Below are positions 41,866-49,831 of a stretch of 49,897 nt of DNA, piece after piece. Source of the DNA: an uncultured Pseudomonadota bacterium (GTDB lineage: Bacteria > Myxococcota_A > UBA796 > SXON01). Location: assembly GCA_903844155.1 (NCBI GenBank), contig CAIMSU010000190.1, positions 1 to 49,897 of the forward strand. The letters run 5' to 3'. The notes under the pieces were generated by a model, which had not been told where the DNA came from, did no database searches, and was given only the letters and a program-made list of their open reading frames with translations. Every line of letters starts with the position of its first letter. Position 1 is the stretch's first letter. Both the position numbers and the translations under genes were made by a program.

Positions 41866-44111
41866 TTGGACTCCGGTTTCCAGGTTGAGAATTGGCCTTC
41901 GGTCCAGGCATCGAGCCGAGCGTCGAGCTCCTGGATCGCGAGTTTCTGCATGACGCGCTGGCGTAGCGGTGCGTCTTTGAGGGAGGGGGTCTGGGCGGCG
42001 AGGCGCTGGCGGGAGAGCCAGGCATCGCTGATCTGCTGCGCCGTCGCGAAGCGGAACTCGGACAGCTTCTTGGACACGCTGGCGGCGGCTGCGACGACCG
42101 CGTTGTCGTCGTAGACCTCGCCGTCGATCACGTTCAGGGTGCCATCGTCGACCATCTGCTGGACGTCGTAGTTGTCGGAGCTGTAGTCGTAGTACGACGA
42201 CGACGTGCTGCAGCCGCCCCAACACAATTGGACCGTGGCCTGCCACGTGTCGGCCTTGCTCCCGCTGCTGGCGAAGGCGAGAAAATCGGCGCTTCGACTG
42301 GCCGTGTACGCGTCCTGGAACTGGAGCGTCGCTGTCGGAAGGAAGGGGAGGATGCGGGTTCGGCGAGCGAGTGAGAGCTGGTCGCCGTTCAGGCCGTCGC
42401 GGGCGAGCGAGATCTGGATGGTCTCGCCAAGCGGCATCACCTTCTTGAGATCCTCCTGGTCGTCGGAGATCCGGTCGGCCTTGATCATCCGCCAGATCCC
42501 ATTGGCCGTCGCGATGAGCGGGTCCCCGGCGGTGAAGTCGAGCGCGCGCACGTCGCGGTCGGTGAGGAGCCGCGAGGCCGGCTCCCACGTCACCCCCGAG
42601 TCCGTGGACTCCCAGACGCCCGCCCCGCTGATCGCCAGAAGGTGACCGGGCTCGGCCAGGTGCACCATCCGGACAAGCTGCTGCAACGGCTGGTTGGCGG
42701 TCTGGAGGAACGTGCCGCCGTCGTCATTCGTGCGGAACAAGCCGCGTTCGGCCGCTACCCAGTAGCCGCCGGGCACGTCGGGGTCGTCGACCGCCGAAAC
42801 GAGGGAGCCCTCCGGCGCCGCGCCCACACGGGTCCAGCGCAAAGCGTCGGTGGACCGGAAGAGCCCGTTGTCCGTGGCCGCGTACAGAACACCGGCCTCG
42901 CGCGCCGGAAGGGCGAGGCTGGGGTCGCGCGACAGGATCCGGAACTCGACGCGCCGGTTGGCCTCGCGCGCGTCATCCGTGGTCCCCGGTTGCAGCGGCA
43001 CGGTCGACCCGTACCCCCTGGTGACGAGCCGGTCGTCGTCGACCCCGGCGGCGATCAGGTAGTCGCGGACGGCGTTGGCGCGGCGCTCGGAGAGGACCTG
43101 GTTCACCTCGTCCGTGCCCTGATCGTCCGTGTGCCCCTCGACCTCGACGCTCGTCAGCTCGGGATGCTGGATCATGGTCAACGCGACGTCGGACAAGATC
43201 GCGTTGCTCTCGGGGCGCAAGACCGCAGACCCGAGCTCAAAAAGCACCCGGTCAAGGATGACAAGTGCCTGATCGGTCACCTCGACACGCGACCGCTGTT
43301 GCCCAAAGAAGTCGAGCTCGTTCACCCGACGCCCGGCCAATGCCGAGTCCACGTCCAACCAGGTCGATCCCGCGTCGAGCGAGGCACGCACGCCGTCATC
43401 GCCCCCGGCGACCACAACGGCGCCAACGCGAGCGAACGCCGTGGCCCCGTTCTCCGGGTCGACGAGCCGCCACGTCTCGCCGCCGTCCGCGGACCGCCAC
43501 GTTTCCCCCGAGCGCCCCACCAGCGCGACGCCACCGCCCGCCGTGTCGAACCACACGCTCGGGTTCAGGTCCTGCAACGCCGCCGCAGAAGCGGCATCGG
43601 CCGCCGCCGTCTCGTTCGCATCGTGGACCGCCTGATCGTTGTCGCTCGTGCTCGTGGCATCGACCGTTCCGCCGTCGAACGCGTCGCCCGAGTTCTGCTC
43701 CGCCTGGAGCAGCACAGTCTCGTCATTTGTTGTCTGCGCCTCCACCCCCTTGAGCACGAGCATCCATCGGCCACCCCCATCGTCCGTCAGGTACACCGCG
43801 CCAGCGGCATCCACCGCGAGCCAGCGATTCGGCGCTTCGGGGCTGACGGAGACGTCCGCCATCTGTACGCCGGATGCCGGCGCGGTCACCTCCACCCAGA
43901 CCCGGCTGCTGGCCAGCGATACCGTCGGCTCAGGCGCTTCGGGGACCGGCTGTGGGGCTACCACCGGCGGATCGGGGACCGGCAGCGGCGGGTGAACCCC
44001 CACGCGCGGCCCCGCCCACGCGGGGCTCAGGGCCGGCAACGCCAGCGCAACGACGACGAGGAGATTCGGCACGCGCCCGGTTGCTATCAAGAAAGCGAAA
44101 CGGGCGCGCAT
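41862..44111 (-). CDS. Asp-box (BNR) protein with an internal OmpA-like peptidoglycan-binding domain
   Basis: A 749-residue exported protein; ATG 44111 gives a signal ending LSPAWA. A Pro-rich linker (PPLPVPDPPVVAPQPVPEAP) precedes a first set of Asp-box-type repeats (YLTDDGGGRW, RSADGGETWR, SLDAGSTWLD). At about residues 275-390 there is an OmpA_C-like domain: LFELGSAVLRPESNAILSDV, EGHTDDQGTDEVNQVLSERR (Asp and the N-x2-LS-x2-RA motif) and DAREANRRVEFRI. A second set of Asp-box repeats follows (FRSTDALRWTR, FRTNDDGGTF, ESTDSGVTWE), then a C-terminal region like the downstream protein. OmpA domains bind the peptidoglycan peptide and anchor envelope proteins, so this propeller is probably fixed to the wall. 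Confidence 0.86.
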   Translation of the reverse strand: MRARFAFLIATGRVPNLLVVVALALPALSPAWAGPRVGVHPPLPVPDPPVVAPQPVPEAPEPTVSLASSRVWVEVTAPASGVQMADVSVSPEAPNRWLAVDAAGAVYLTDDGGGRWMLVLKGVEAQTTNDETVLLQAEQNSGDAFDGGTVDATSTSDNDQAVHDANETAAADAASAAALQDLNPSVWFDTAGGGVALVGRSGETWRSADGGETWRLVDPENGATAFARVGAVVVAGGDDGVRASLDAGSTWLDVDSALAGRRVNELDFFGQQRSRVEVTDQALVILDRVLFELGSAVLRPESNAILSDVALTMIQHPELTSVEVEGHTDDQGTDEVNQVLSERRANAVRDYLIAAGVDDDRLVTRGYGSTVPLQPGTTDDAREANRRVEFRILSRDPSLALPAREAGVLYAATDNGLFRSTDALRWTRVGAAPEGSLVSAVDDPDVPGGYWVAAERGLFRTNDDGGTFLQTANQPLQQLVRMVHLAEPGHLLAISGAGVWESTDSGVTWEPASRLLTDRDVRALDFTAGDPLIATANGIWRMIKADRISDDQEDLKKVMPLGETIQISLARDGLNGDQLSLARRTRILPFLPTATLQFQDAYTASRSADFLAFASSGSKADTWQATVQLCWGGCSTSSSYYDYSSDNYDVQQMVDDGTLNVIDGEVYDDNAVVAAAASVSKKLSEFRFATAQQISDAWLSRQRLAAQTPSLKDAPLRQRVMQKLAIQELDARLDAWTEGQFSTWKPESK

Positions 44112-44171
44112 GGAAGAAAACCGGCGCGGCAGCGCGGCGTCCTCATCGCAGCGTCCGTTCGGGACTCGCCC

Positions 44172-44211
44172 AAAAGACGAGAAGGGCCCACACCGTCGCC
44201 GGTGCAGGCCC
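44172..44211 (-). terminator. Rho-independent terminator of the RRM gene
   Basis: GGGCCCACACCG (44184-44195) and CGGTGCAGGCCC (44200-44211) form a 12-position stem with two internal mismatches and a TCGC loop. On the minus strand the stem is followed by TTCTCGTCTTTT. It lies about 60 nt past the stop of the RNA-binding protein gene. Confidence 0.7.
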
Positions 44212-44272
44212 AACCGTCTGGTCGTCCCCGACCTACCCCCGCTGAAGCAAGGGTAGAGCGAGGATGGGTCGA

Positions 44273-44719
44273 CTAGTACCGGCCGCCGCCGCCGCCGCCG
44301 TCACGCCCGCCGCCGCCGCCGTAGCCGCCGCCGCCGCCGTAACCACCGCCGCCGCCGCCGCCGCCACGGCTTCCGCCGCCGCCGCCGTAGCCGCCGCCAC
44401 CGCCGCGGCTGCCGCCGCCACCGCCGCCGAACCCACCACCACCACCGCCGCCGCCGCCGAAGCCGCGCTTCTCAGGGGGACGCGCTTCGTTCACGGTGAG
44501 GTTGCGGCCCTCAACGGACTTGCCGTGCATCGCGTTGATGGCGGCCTGCGCCTCCGAGTCCGAGCCCATCTCGACGAAGCCGAAGCCCTTCGAGCGGCCC
44601 GTGTCGCGGTCCACGATGACCTGTGCCGACGCGACGGTGCCGTGCGCAGCGAAAAGCTCCTCGAGGGAGCTGTTGTTGATGCCGTAGCCGAGGTTGCCAA
44701 CGTAAAGCTTCTTGCCCAT
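44273..44719 (-). CDS. Glycine-rich RNA-binding protein with one RRM
   Basis: A 148-residue protein. Residues 1-80 form an RNA recognition motif with RNP2 KLYVGNLGY and RNP1 KGFGFVEM, plus the usual MHGKSVEGRNLTVNEARP end. Residues about 88-148 are a Gly-rich tail with scattered Phe, Tyr, Ser and Arg (GGYGG, SRGGGGG), like plant and cyanobacterial cold-induced RNA-binding proteins. It is probably an RNA chaperone or post-transcriptional regulator. ATG 44719 gives the canonical MGKKLYVGN start; an A+G-rich leader (GAGAGAAAG) precedes it. The terminator at 44172-44211 shows it is a single-gene transcript. Confidence 0.93.
   Translation of the reverse strand: MGKKLYVGNLGYGINNSSLEELFAAHGTVASAQVIVDRDTGRSKGFGFVEMGSDSEAQAAINAMHGKSVEGRNLTVNEARPPEKRGFGGGGGGGGGFGGGGGGSRGGGGGYGGGGGSRGGGGGGGGYGGGGGYGGGGGRDGGGGGGRY
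44276..44463 (-). repeat. GGC-rich trinucleotide tract encoding the Gly-rich tail
   Basis: An almost uninterrupted run of GGC/GGT/GGA codons with occasional TAC, TTC, AGC and CGT codons in the RNA-binding protein gene. Slippage within it would change the tail length in frame. The tract also gives a long Ala-rich open frame on the plus strand that is not a gene. Confidence 0.85.
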
Positions 44720-44902
44720 GTTCTTTCTCTCTTTATCCGACGTGGCAGCCTGCAAAGCGGGACAATCACACATCTTCTTGTTGTCGAACTCCCGAAAGGG
44801 AGGCCACGGCGAATCCGCAGCGCGGCACGACTAACCGACCGGGAGGATTCCGGAAGGGGGCCGGCAAAAAATAGGTCAGCGAGACGCGCGTCCCGCGGTG
44901 CG

Positions 44903-44927
44903 CCCGATCCGCCTCACGCGGATCGGG
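44903..44927. promoter_or_regulatory. Perfect 10-bp hairpin upstream of the radical SAM gene
   Basis: CCCGATCCGC (44903-44912) and GCGGATCGGG (44918-44927) are exact reverse complements around CTCAC. No T-run follows on either strand. It lies 10 nt before the 43-bp tandem duplication in the 348-nt gap between the divergent RRM and radical SAM genes, so it may be an operator or part of a leader. Confidence 0.4.
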
Positions 44928-44937
44928 CTCTCGACGC

Positions 44938-45019
44938 GTCAATGGCCGGATCTGAGCAGCTCGGTTCGGGCTATCGACATGTCAATGGCCGGATCTGAGC
45001 AGCTCGGTTCGGGCTATCG
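44938..45019. repeat. Two-copy 43-bp tandem repeat
   Basis: A 39-nt unit starting GTCAATGGCCGGATCTGAGC is repeated exactly at 44938-44976 and 44981-45019, a period of 43 bp. The flanks TCGACGC and TCGACAT before each copy are also alike. It ends 48 nt before the radical SAM start codon. It may duplicate a regulatory site. Confidence 0.88.
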
Positions 45020-45067
45020 GTGAGGACGCTCACGCGTCGGGGGTTTTGGGTCTGCTACGATGATGCC

Positions 45068-46591
45068 ATGCGCGTCACGCTCGTAAACCCCCCGCTCGAC
45101 ACCGTCCTGGCGCACGGCCACGTCAGCCCGGTCACGGCGTACCTGTTCTACAATTCGGCCCCGCTCGGCCTGCTGTACATCGCCGCGATGCTGGAGCGCC
45201 ACGGCCACACCGTGTCCTGCATCGATGCCGCAGCCGAACGCCTGGACGTCGCCGGTACCGTCCGCCGCATCGACGGCACCCGGCCCGACGTCATCGGCAT
45301 CGGCTCGACCACCGTGGTTTTTGAGACGACGAAGCTGCTCGGCGCCGCGATCAAGGGCGCGATGCCGTCGGTCCCGGTCGTGCTCGGCGGGTACCACGTC
45401 ACGCTCCTGCCGGACGAGGCCATGCGCGAGACCTGCTTCGACGTTGGCGCGCTCGGCGAAGGTGAGCACACGATGCTCGAATTGTGTGAGGCCTACGCCG
45501 GTCGTCGCTCGCTCGACGACGTCCAGTCCATCTGCTTTCGTCGTCCGGGGCCGGACGGCCAGACCACCCTCCACTACACGCCGGCGCGAGCGCGCTTCAA
45601 GGCGCTCGACGAGCTGCCCTTCCCCGCCCGTCACCTCCTCCCGGCCGACATCTACAAGCCGATCCCGATCGACGAGCACGCCAGCCCGAAGTTCTCGATG
45701 ATCACCTCGCGCGGCTGTCCGCACGCCTGCGCGTTCTGCCAGAAGTCCAAGTCCGGCTACCGGTCGCACTCGCCCGAGTACATCGCCGACGAGGTCGAGC
45801 ACCTGGTCCGTGATTTTGGCGCGCGCGACATCGCTTTCGTCGACTCGCTGTTCTGTGCCTCGAAGAAGCGCGTCATGGGCATCATGGATGAGTTCCAGCG
45901 CCGCGACATCGCCTCGAAGGTGAGCTGGACGTGCTCCTCGCGCGTCGAGGTCGTCGACAAGGAGCTGCTGCAGCGGATGAAGGACAACGGCTGCTGGCGG
46001 ACGCGTTTTGGCATCGAGAGCGGCTCCGATCGCGTGCTGGACTTCATCTCCAAGGGCATCACGAAGGAGAAGATCCGCGCGGCGATCACGGCAGCGCACG
46101 AGGTCGGGCTTCGTCCCAAGGCTTTCTTCATCATCGGCCACATGCCGGACACTGCCGAGACCATCCGCGAGACCATCGCGTTCGCCAAGACCATCCCGCT
46201 CCACGACGTCACCGTGCAGATCAACACGCTGCTCCCGAAGACGCCCCAGATGGAGATGTGGGAGCGCGAAGGCTCCAAATGGGGCCGTCTGGTGAACGAG
46301 TCGACGGACGAGAAGTCGTTCTGGGAGCCGACGTTCGTACCCTGGGGTCTGGAGCCCTCCGACATCATCGACTTTCATCGCCAGTTCTACCGGGAATTCT
46401 ACTTCCGGCCGATCACCATCGCCCGCCATTTGGAGACGATCCAGAGCTGGCGCGACGTCTACAAGTATGCGTCGGCCTCCAACCTGTTCGGGTTCCTGTT
46501 CTACAACGCCGAGAAGCCGGGCCTGGAGACGATCAAGTCGGTGTTGAAGGCCCGGTCGAGGGCGAGCGCGGAGCCGTTGGCGGCGAAGTAG
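45068..46591 (+). CDS. B12-binding-domain radical SAM protein
   Basis: A 507-residue protein. The N-terminal ~150 residues have a Rossmann-like cobalamin-binding-type domain (MRVTLVNPPLDTVLAHGHVS; PDVIGIGSTTVVFE; PVVLGGYHVTLLPDE), although the DxHxxG cobalt-ligand motif is not seen. The radical SAM core carries CPHACAFC (Cys3-x-Cys2 cluster ligands) with SMITSRG just before, and GIESGSDRVLDFISKGIT later. The C-terminal ~100 residues are Trp/Tyr/Phe-rich. The family includes methyltransferases and cyclases of hopanoid, lipid and antibiotic pathways; the substrate is unknown. ATG 45068 is the first ATG giving the domain start. It overlaps the convergent methyltransferase gene by 59 nt. Confidence 0.93.
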   Translation: MRVTLVNPPLDTVLAHGHVSPVTAYLFYNSAPLGLLYIAAMLERHGHTVSCIDAAAERLDVAGTVRRIDGTRPDVIGIGSTTVVFETTKLLGAAIKGAMPSVPVVLGGYHVTLLPDEAMRETCFDVGALGEGEHTMLELCEAYAGRRSLDDVQSICFRRPGPDGQTTLHYTPARARFKALDELPFPARHLLPADIYKPIPIDEHASPKFSMITSRGCPHACAFCQKSKSGYRSHSPEYIADEVEHLVRDFGARDIAFVDSLFCASKKRVMGIMDEFQRRDIASKVSWTCSSRVEVVDKELLQRMKDNGCWRTRFGIESGSDRVLDFISKGITKEKIRAAITAAHEVGLRPKAFFIIGHMPDTAETIRETIAFAKTIPLHDVTVQINTLLPKTPQMEMWEREGSKWGRLVNESTDEKSFWEPTFVPWGLEPSDIIDFHRQFYREFYFRPITIARHLETIQSWRDVYKYASASNLFGFLFYNAEKPGLETIKSVLKARSRASAEPLAAK

Positions 46592-47432
46592 GGCGGTGAT
46601 CGGCTGGGGGCGACGCTTCGGATTTTTTGGGGCTCATCTGGGTGCTTTCCTCCCGGGCACGGCGCTGGCGCAATCCCTCGAACAGCAGGATTCCCGCTGC
46701 GATCCCGACGTTCAGCGAGTCCGCCCGTCCCAGGATCGGGATGCGAACCGCGCCGCAGCAGCGAGCAGCCACGCCCGGCCCGATACCCGCGCGCTCCTCG
46801 CCGAGCCAGAGCAGGAAGTTGTCGGGGTAGTCAAACCGATCCCACGCGCAGCGGGCTGTCGGAGAAGCGGCGATCAACGCGACGTTCTGCGCCCGCCCCC
46901 ACGCGCGCAGCTCCGGCCAGGTCGCCCGCGCGAACCGCAAGTCGAGCATGCCGGTCATTGAGCTGCCGACCACCTGCGGATCGTAGGGATCAGCGTCGCC
47001 GACAACCACCAACCCGCGGCCGCCGCAGGCCTCGACCGTCCGCAGGATCGTCCCGAGGTTGCCCGGCGAGCGGATGCGATCGACACCAACCCAGGTTCCA
47101 GGCGGTGCTTTCGCTATCGGCACCCACCGCTGGCGAAGGAGCGCGATGACCCCCGACGCACGCGCGCCGTGGCAAAGCCCGCGGAACACCTCCACCGTCA
47201 CCGCGACGACCGGCACGCCCCGCTGACGCAGCCTACGCACCAGCACCGCGACGGCGTCGTTGCCGGCCAGCCGCTCGCACCAGACCACCCCCTCGATGAC
47301 GAAGTCGGCGTCGACCGCCGCGAGGAAGGCGCCGTGGCGTTCGAGCGTGTAGAGGCCGGCAGCGGCGCGATGACCGGGGTCGGCGAGGGACCGGGCCAGC
47401 TCGACGAGCGAGCGAGGATCAACCGGCGACAT
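46533..47432 (-). CDS. SpoU/TrmH family RNA 2'-O-methyltransferase
   Basis: A 299-residue protein with the three SPOUT motifs: VDRIRSPGNLGTILRTVEACGG (motif 1, N/S-PGN-x-G-x3-R), FLLWLGEERAGI (motif 2) and VRIPILGRADSLNVGIAAGILLFE (motif 3, SLNV). It should 2'-O-methylate a ribose in tRNA or rRNA using S-adenosylmethionine, forming a trefoil-knot dimer. The N-terminal ~100 residues (ERHGAFLAAVDADFVIEGVV) act as the RNA-binding region. The last ~35 residues are Ser/Pro/Thr-rich, not conserved in the family, and coincide with the overlap with the radical SAM gene. The exact target cannot be named. Confidence 0.92.
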   Translation of the reverse strand: MSPVDPRSLVELARSLADPGHRAAAGLYTLERHGAFLAAVDADFVIEGVVWCERLAGNDAVAVLVRRLRQRGVPVVAVTVEVFRGLCHGARASGVIALLRQRWVPIAKAPPGTWVGVDRIRSPGNLGTILRTVEACGGRGLVVVGDADPYDPQVVGSSMTGMLDLRFARATWPELRAWGRAQNVALIAASPTARCAWDRFDYPDNFLLWLGEERAGIGPGVAARCCGAVRIPILGRADSLNVGIAAGILLFEGLRQRRAREESTQMSPKKSEASPPADHRPTSPPTAPRSPSTGPSTPT

Positions 47433-47520
47433 GCTCCTGCGTCAGGCGGACGCGGGCGGGAGACTCGATCTTCATTGGGATGCCCGGGAAGTGTGGGCAA
47501 TCGGTTCATATCCCGCCCAA

Positions 47521-48747
47521 TCAGCTCCGGCGACCTCCGGCCTTCCCACGCAGGACGAACGCCAAAAGCGCCAACAACGCTGGAAGCAGGCCTGGAGCGG
47601 GCACGGTGGAGCACCCACCGGCGTTGTGGCGCCCAACGTCGCCCGACCAGACCGGCTGGGCCGGCGAGTAGGTCGAGTCCGCGACCGTGGAGTCCTGGGG
47701 CACGGGTTCGGCGCTGTCGCACCCGTCGTCGACGCCATCACAGTCCTCGTCGACGCCGTCGCACGGGTCGAGCGCGCCCGGGTGCACGTTCGCGTCGCGG
47801 TCGTTGCAGTCCGCTTCGGAGGCGTAGCCGTCGCCATCCTGATCGATGCCGTCCACCCCGTCGCAGTTTGCGTCCACGCCGTCGCCAGCGATGTCCGTGT
47901 TGATGGGGTGGACGTCCGGACGCGCGTCGTCACAATCGGTGCAGGCCGCGTTGCTGGGGTCCGGAGCCAGGAATCCGTCGGCGTCGGCATCTGCGGGGTC
48001 GAGCGCCCAGGATGACGGGTCCACCGCCCCCACGAACGCGCCGTCCACGGTCGCCCAGCTGATCCCGCACGGAAACAGATCGCCCTCGGTCGTCTCCACA
48101 GCGTGGTCACCCACGTTCACCGTCCAGTATTCGAAGTCGGAATCGCGCCGGAGACTGGAGCGCCACGCGCAGGTCCCGTCGTCCCAATCCCACTCCGATC
48201 CGTCCTCACCCCACTCCTCGAAGGAGGAGTCCGACGTCGTGAAGGCCCCGTCGGCGGGCCAGCCGTCGAACAGCGTGCCGTTGTAGGACACGGTCCAGAT
48301 GGTCGCTTCGGACGACGTATTGCTGCCGCTTGTCCAACTCGATTCAGCGCGCGACACCGCCAACGAGGTCCACGGGCCAGTTGCCCTCGCCACCACGAGG
48401 TCCACGCGCTCGCTCGACTGTGTGTCCGTCCCGGAATCCTGAGTTGCTTCGTCGCGGTAGGTGACGTCGTCCCCGGCGGCCGTGCTGCACGAGGCCTCAA
48501 CGCACCACACGGAGTCCGCGGCGGGCGACGCGCACGTCGTGGCGGTGCAGGTGTCGAGCTCGGTTGCCAGCTCGTACGCGGATTCACCGGCGTCGGCGCT
48601 GGCGGTGACGTAGGGAAGGGCGTCCTGCGCCATCGCGATGGGCGAGCAGACCCAGCTCTGATCGGCGGCGCGAGCCGGACAGGCGTGGAAGATCGCGACG
48701 AGGGCGGCGGCGACGCAACGCCGACTGGGGCGCGGTGGACAGCGCAT
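47521..48747 (-). CDS. Exported protein with DCDD metal-binding repeats and MYXO-CTERM-like tail
   Basis: A 408-residue protein with signal VAAALVAIFHACPARAAD. The first ~250 mature residues are Ser/Thr/Asp/Trp-rich, with cysteine pairs (VWCVEASCST, CTATTCASPAAD). About residues 255-345 carry DADADGFLAPD, CTDCDDARPDVHP, DQDGDGYASEADCNDRDANV and CDGVDEDCDGVDDGC, the putative metal-binding repeats also seen in the 2816 protein. The end GGCSTVPAPG, a hydrophobic helix and RGKAGGRR is a MYXO-CTERM-like tail. ATG 48747. It is probably surface-exposed; function unknown. It shares direction with the methyltransferase but is 88 nt away. Confidence 0.84.
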   Translation of the reverse strand: MRCPPRPSRRCVAAALVAIFHACPARAADQSWVCSPIAMAQDALPYVTASADAGESAYELATELDTCTATTCASPAADSVWCVEASCSTAAGDDVTYRDEATQDSGTDTQSSERVDLVVARATGPWTSLAVSRAESSWTSGSNTSSEATIWTVSYNGTLFDGWPADGAFTTSDSSFEEWGEDGSEWDWDDGTCAWRSSLRRDSDFEYWTVNVGDHAVETTEGDLFPCGISWATVDGAFVGAVDPSSWALDPADADADGFLAPDPSNAACTDCDDARPDVHPINTDIAGDGVDANCDGVDGIDQDGDGYASEADCNDRDANVHPGALDPCDGVDEDCDGVDDGCDSAEPVPQDSTVADSTYSPAQPVWSGDVGRHNAGGCSTVPAPGLLPALLALLAFVLRGKAGGRRS

Positions 48748-48903
48748 GGCCGAATCCTACCACCTACGCCCCCGCGCAGGGGCAACGCGGCGTTCCGCGT
48801 CCCCGCGTGGATCGACCCCCGGCCGGGCGAGCCGCCCAAAGGATCGGGGACAAGCGGCGGCTTCGCCGGCTGGCGGGGTTCGTGGGCTTTGAACCGCGGG
48901 AAT

Positions 48904-49578
48904 TCAGCGCCGAGACGGACGCGGGGTGTGCCGAGCGCCGGGAGCGGCGGCGTGCGCGCGGGAGGCCGTGGAGGCGTGGGATGTCGGGGACGACGACGAT
49001 GCGGGGGCGGTCGATGCGAGCGTCATCGTTGCGGAATCTCCAGCCTTGGTGGCCGCAGAGACGGGTGGGGCGAGGAGGGCGCAGGACTCAGCGTCGCCGA
49101 GGGTGCAGCCCTTCTGGTACCAGCTCGTGGGACCGACCGGCAAGGGTCGCCCGCCCATCGCGTCGGCCTTGGCGAGATCGCCGGCGCAGCGACAGGCCTT
49201 CGGATCGGACAGTTCGGTGCAGCGTGTGTCCCAGTCGAGCGGGTAGCCGACCGCGCTACACGTCTCTTTGGTCGCCCACATTCCGACCAGACCCGGTCCT
49301 GAACGCGACCGGTCGAGGGTGGCGCTTCCGACGCAAAACTTCTCCTCCGTGGTCCTGGCGTAGGTGGCGCAGCCGGGCGCAGCCGGGTCGTCGTGGATGT
49401 ACAGCGGGTGGAAGCCGCCGGTGGAGAGGAGGCCGTAGAGGGACTTCTGCTCGTTCGGGGTGAGGGGCTCGGTGTGGGTGGTGGTCGTGCCTGTGCAGGC
49501 GACCGACGCGACGGCGAGGAGGAGGAGGGCGGGCAGGAGCGACGAAGACGGCTGACGGACAGGGATGGACGAGCGCAT
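48904..49578 (-). CDS. Predicted lipoprotein, unknown function
   Basis: A 224-residue protein with signal SSLLPALLLLAVASVAC, a lipobox with Cys at about residue 28. A Thr-rich spacer (TGTTTTHTEPLTPNEQ) leads into a compact domain with eight or more cysteines (GCATYAR, KFCVGS, ETCSAVG, TRCTELSDPKACRCAGD, GCTLGDAESCALL). The pattern resembles a Sel1/lipoprotein-like Cys-rich fold, but no family can be named. The last ~45 residues are low-complexity Ala/Ser/His. ATG 49578. The 156 nt between its stop and the next gene (48748-48903) holds nothing I can identify. Confidence 0.75.
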   Translation of the reverse strand: MRSSIPVRQPSSSLLPALLLLAVASVACTGTTTTHTEPLTPNEQKSLYGLLSTGGFHPLYIHDDPAAPGCATYARTTEEKFCVGSATLDRSRSGPGLVGMWATKETCSAVGYPLDWDTRCTELSDPKACRCAGDLAKADAMGGRPLPVGPTSWYQKGCTLGDAESCALLAPPVSAATKAGDSATMTLASTAPASSSSPTSHASTASRAHAAAPGARHTPRPSRR

Positions 49579-49831
49579 GGTGGCCTCAAACGCCGGCGAG
49601 CGGCGCGACGGAACGGTGACGAACCCGCGGGATGGCGGGTGCAGCTACCCACTGCATCAGCCGTGCCAGATGAACACGTCAGGTTCTACCTACGTCGCGG
49701 CGCCCCACTGACGGACGTCTTCTCGTGGTTACGTTATCGCATTCGTCGAAAATATCGATGGATACGGCTAAAACCGACAACGCGAAAATCGAGTCCTCAC
49801 AGCGAGGACACAGAACGGACACGGACGCCGA
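49579..49831. other. Intergenic region with an A+T-richer segment
   Basis: Between a minus-strand lipoprotein and a plus-strand gene at the edge. Positions about 49725-49795 are clearly richer in A+T than the surroundings (TCGAAAATATCGAT, GGCTAAAACCG) and probably hold promoters for the divergent genes. GTCCTC/GAGGAC (49793-49798 and 49804-49809) is a small perfect inverted repeat just upstream of the plus-strand start. No specific boxes are convincing. Confidence 0.3.

Noticed and set aside
44264-44998. Ala-rich open frame on the plus strand over the RRM gene
   Set aside because: It is the complement of GGC codons; the minus strand has clear RNP1 and RNP2 motifs.
44938-45019. CRISPR array
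   Set aside because: Only two units with a 4-nt gap and no unique spacers; no cas genes nearby.
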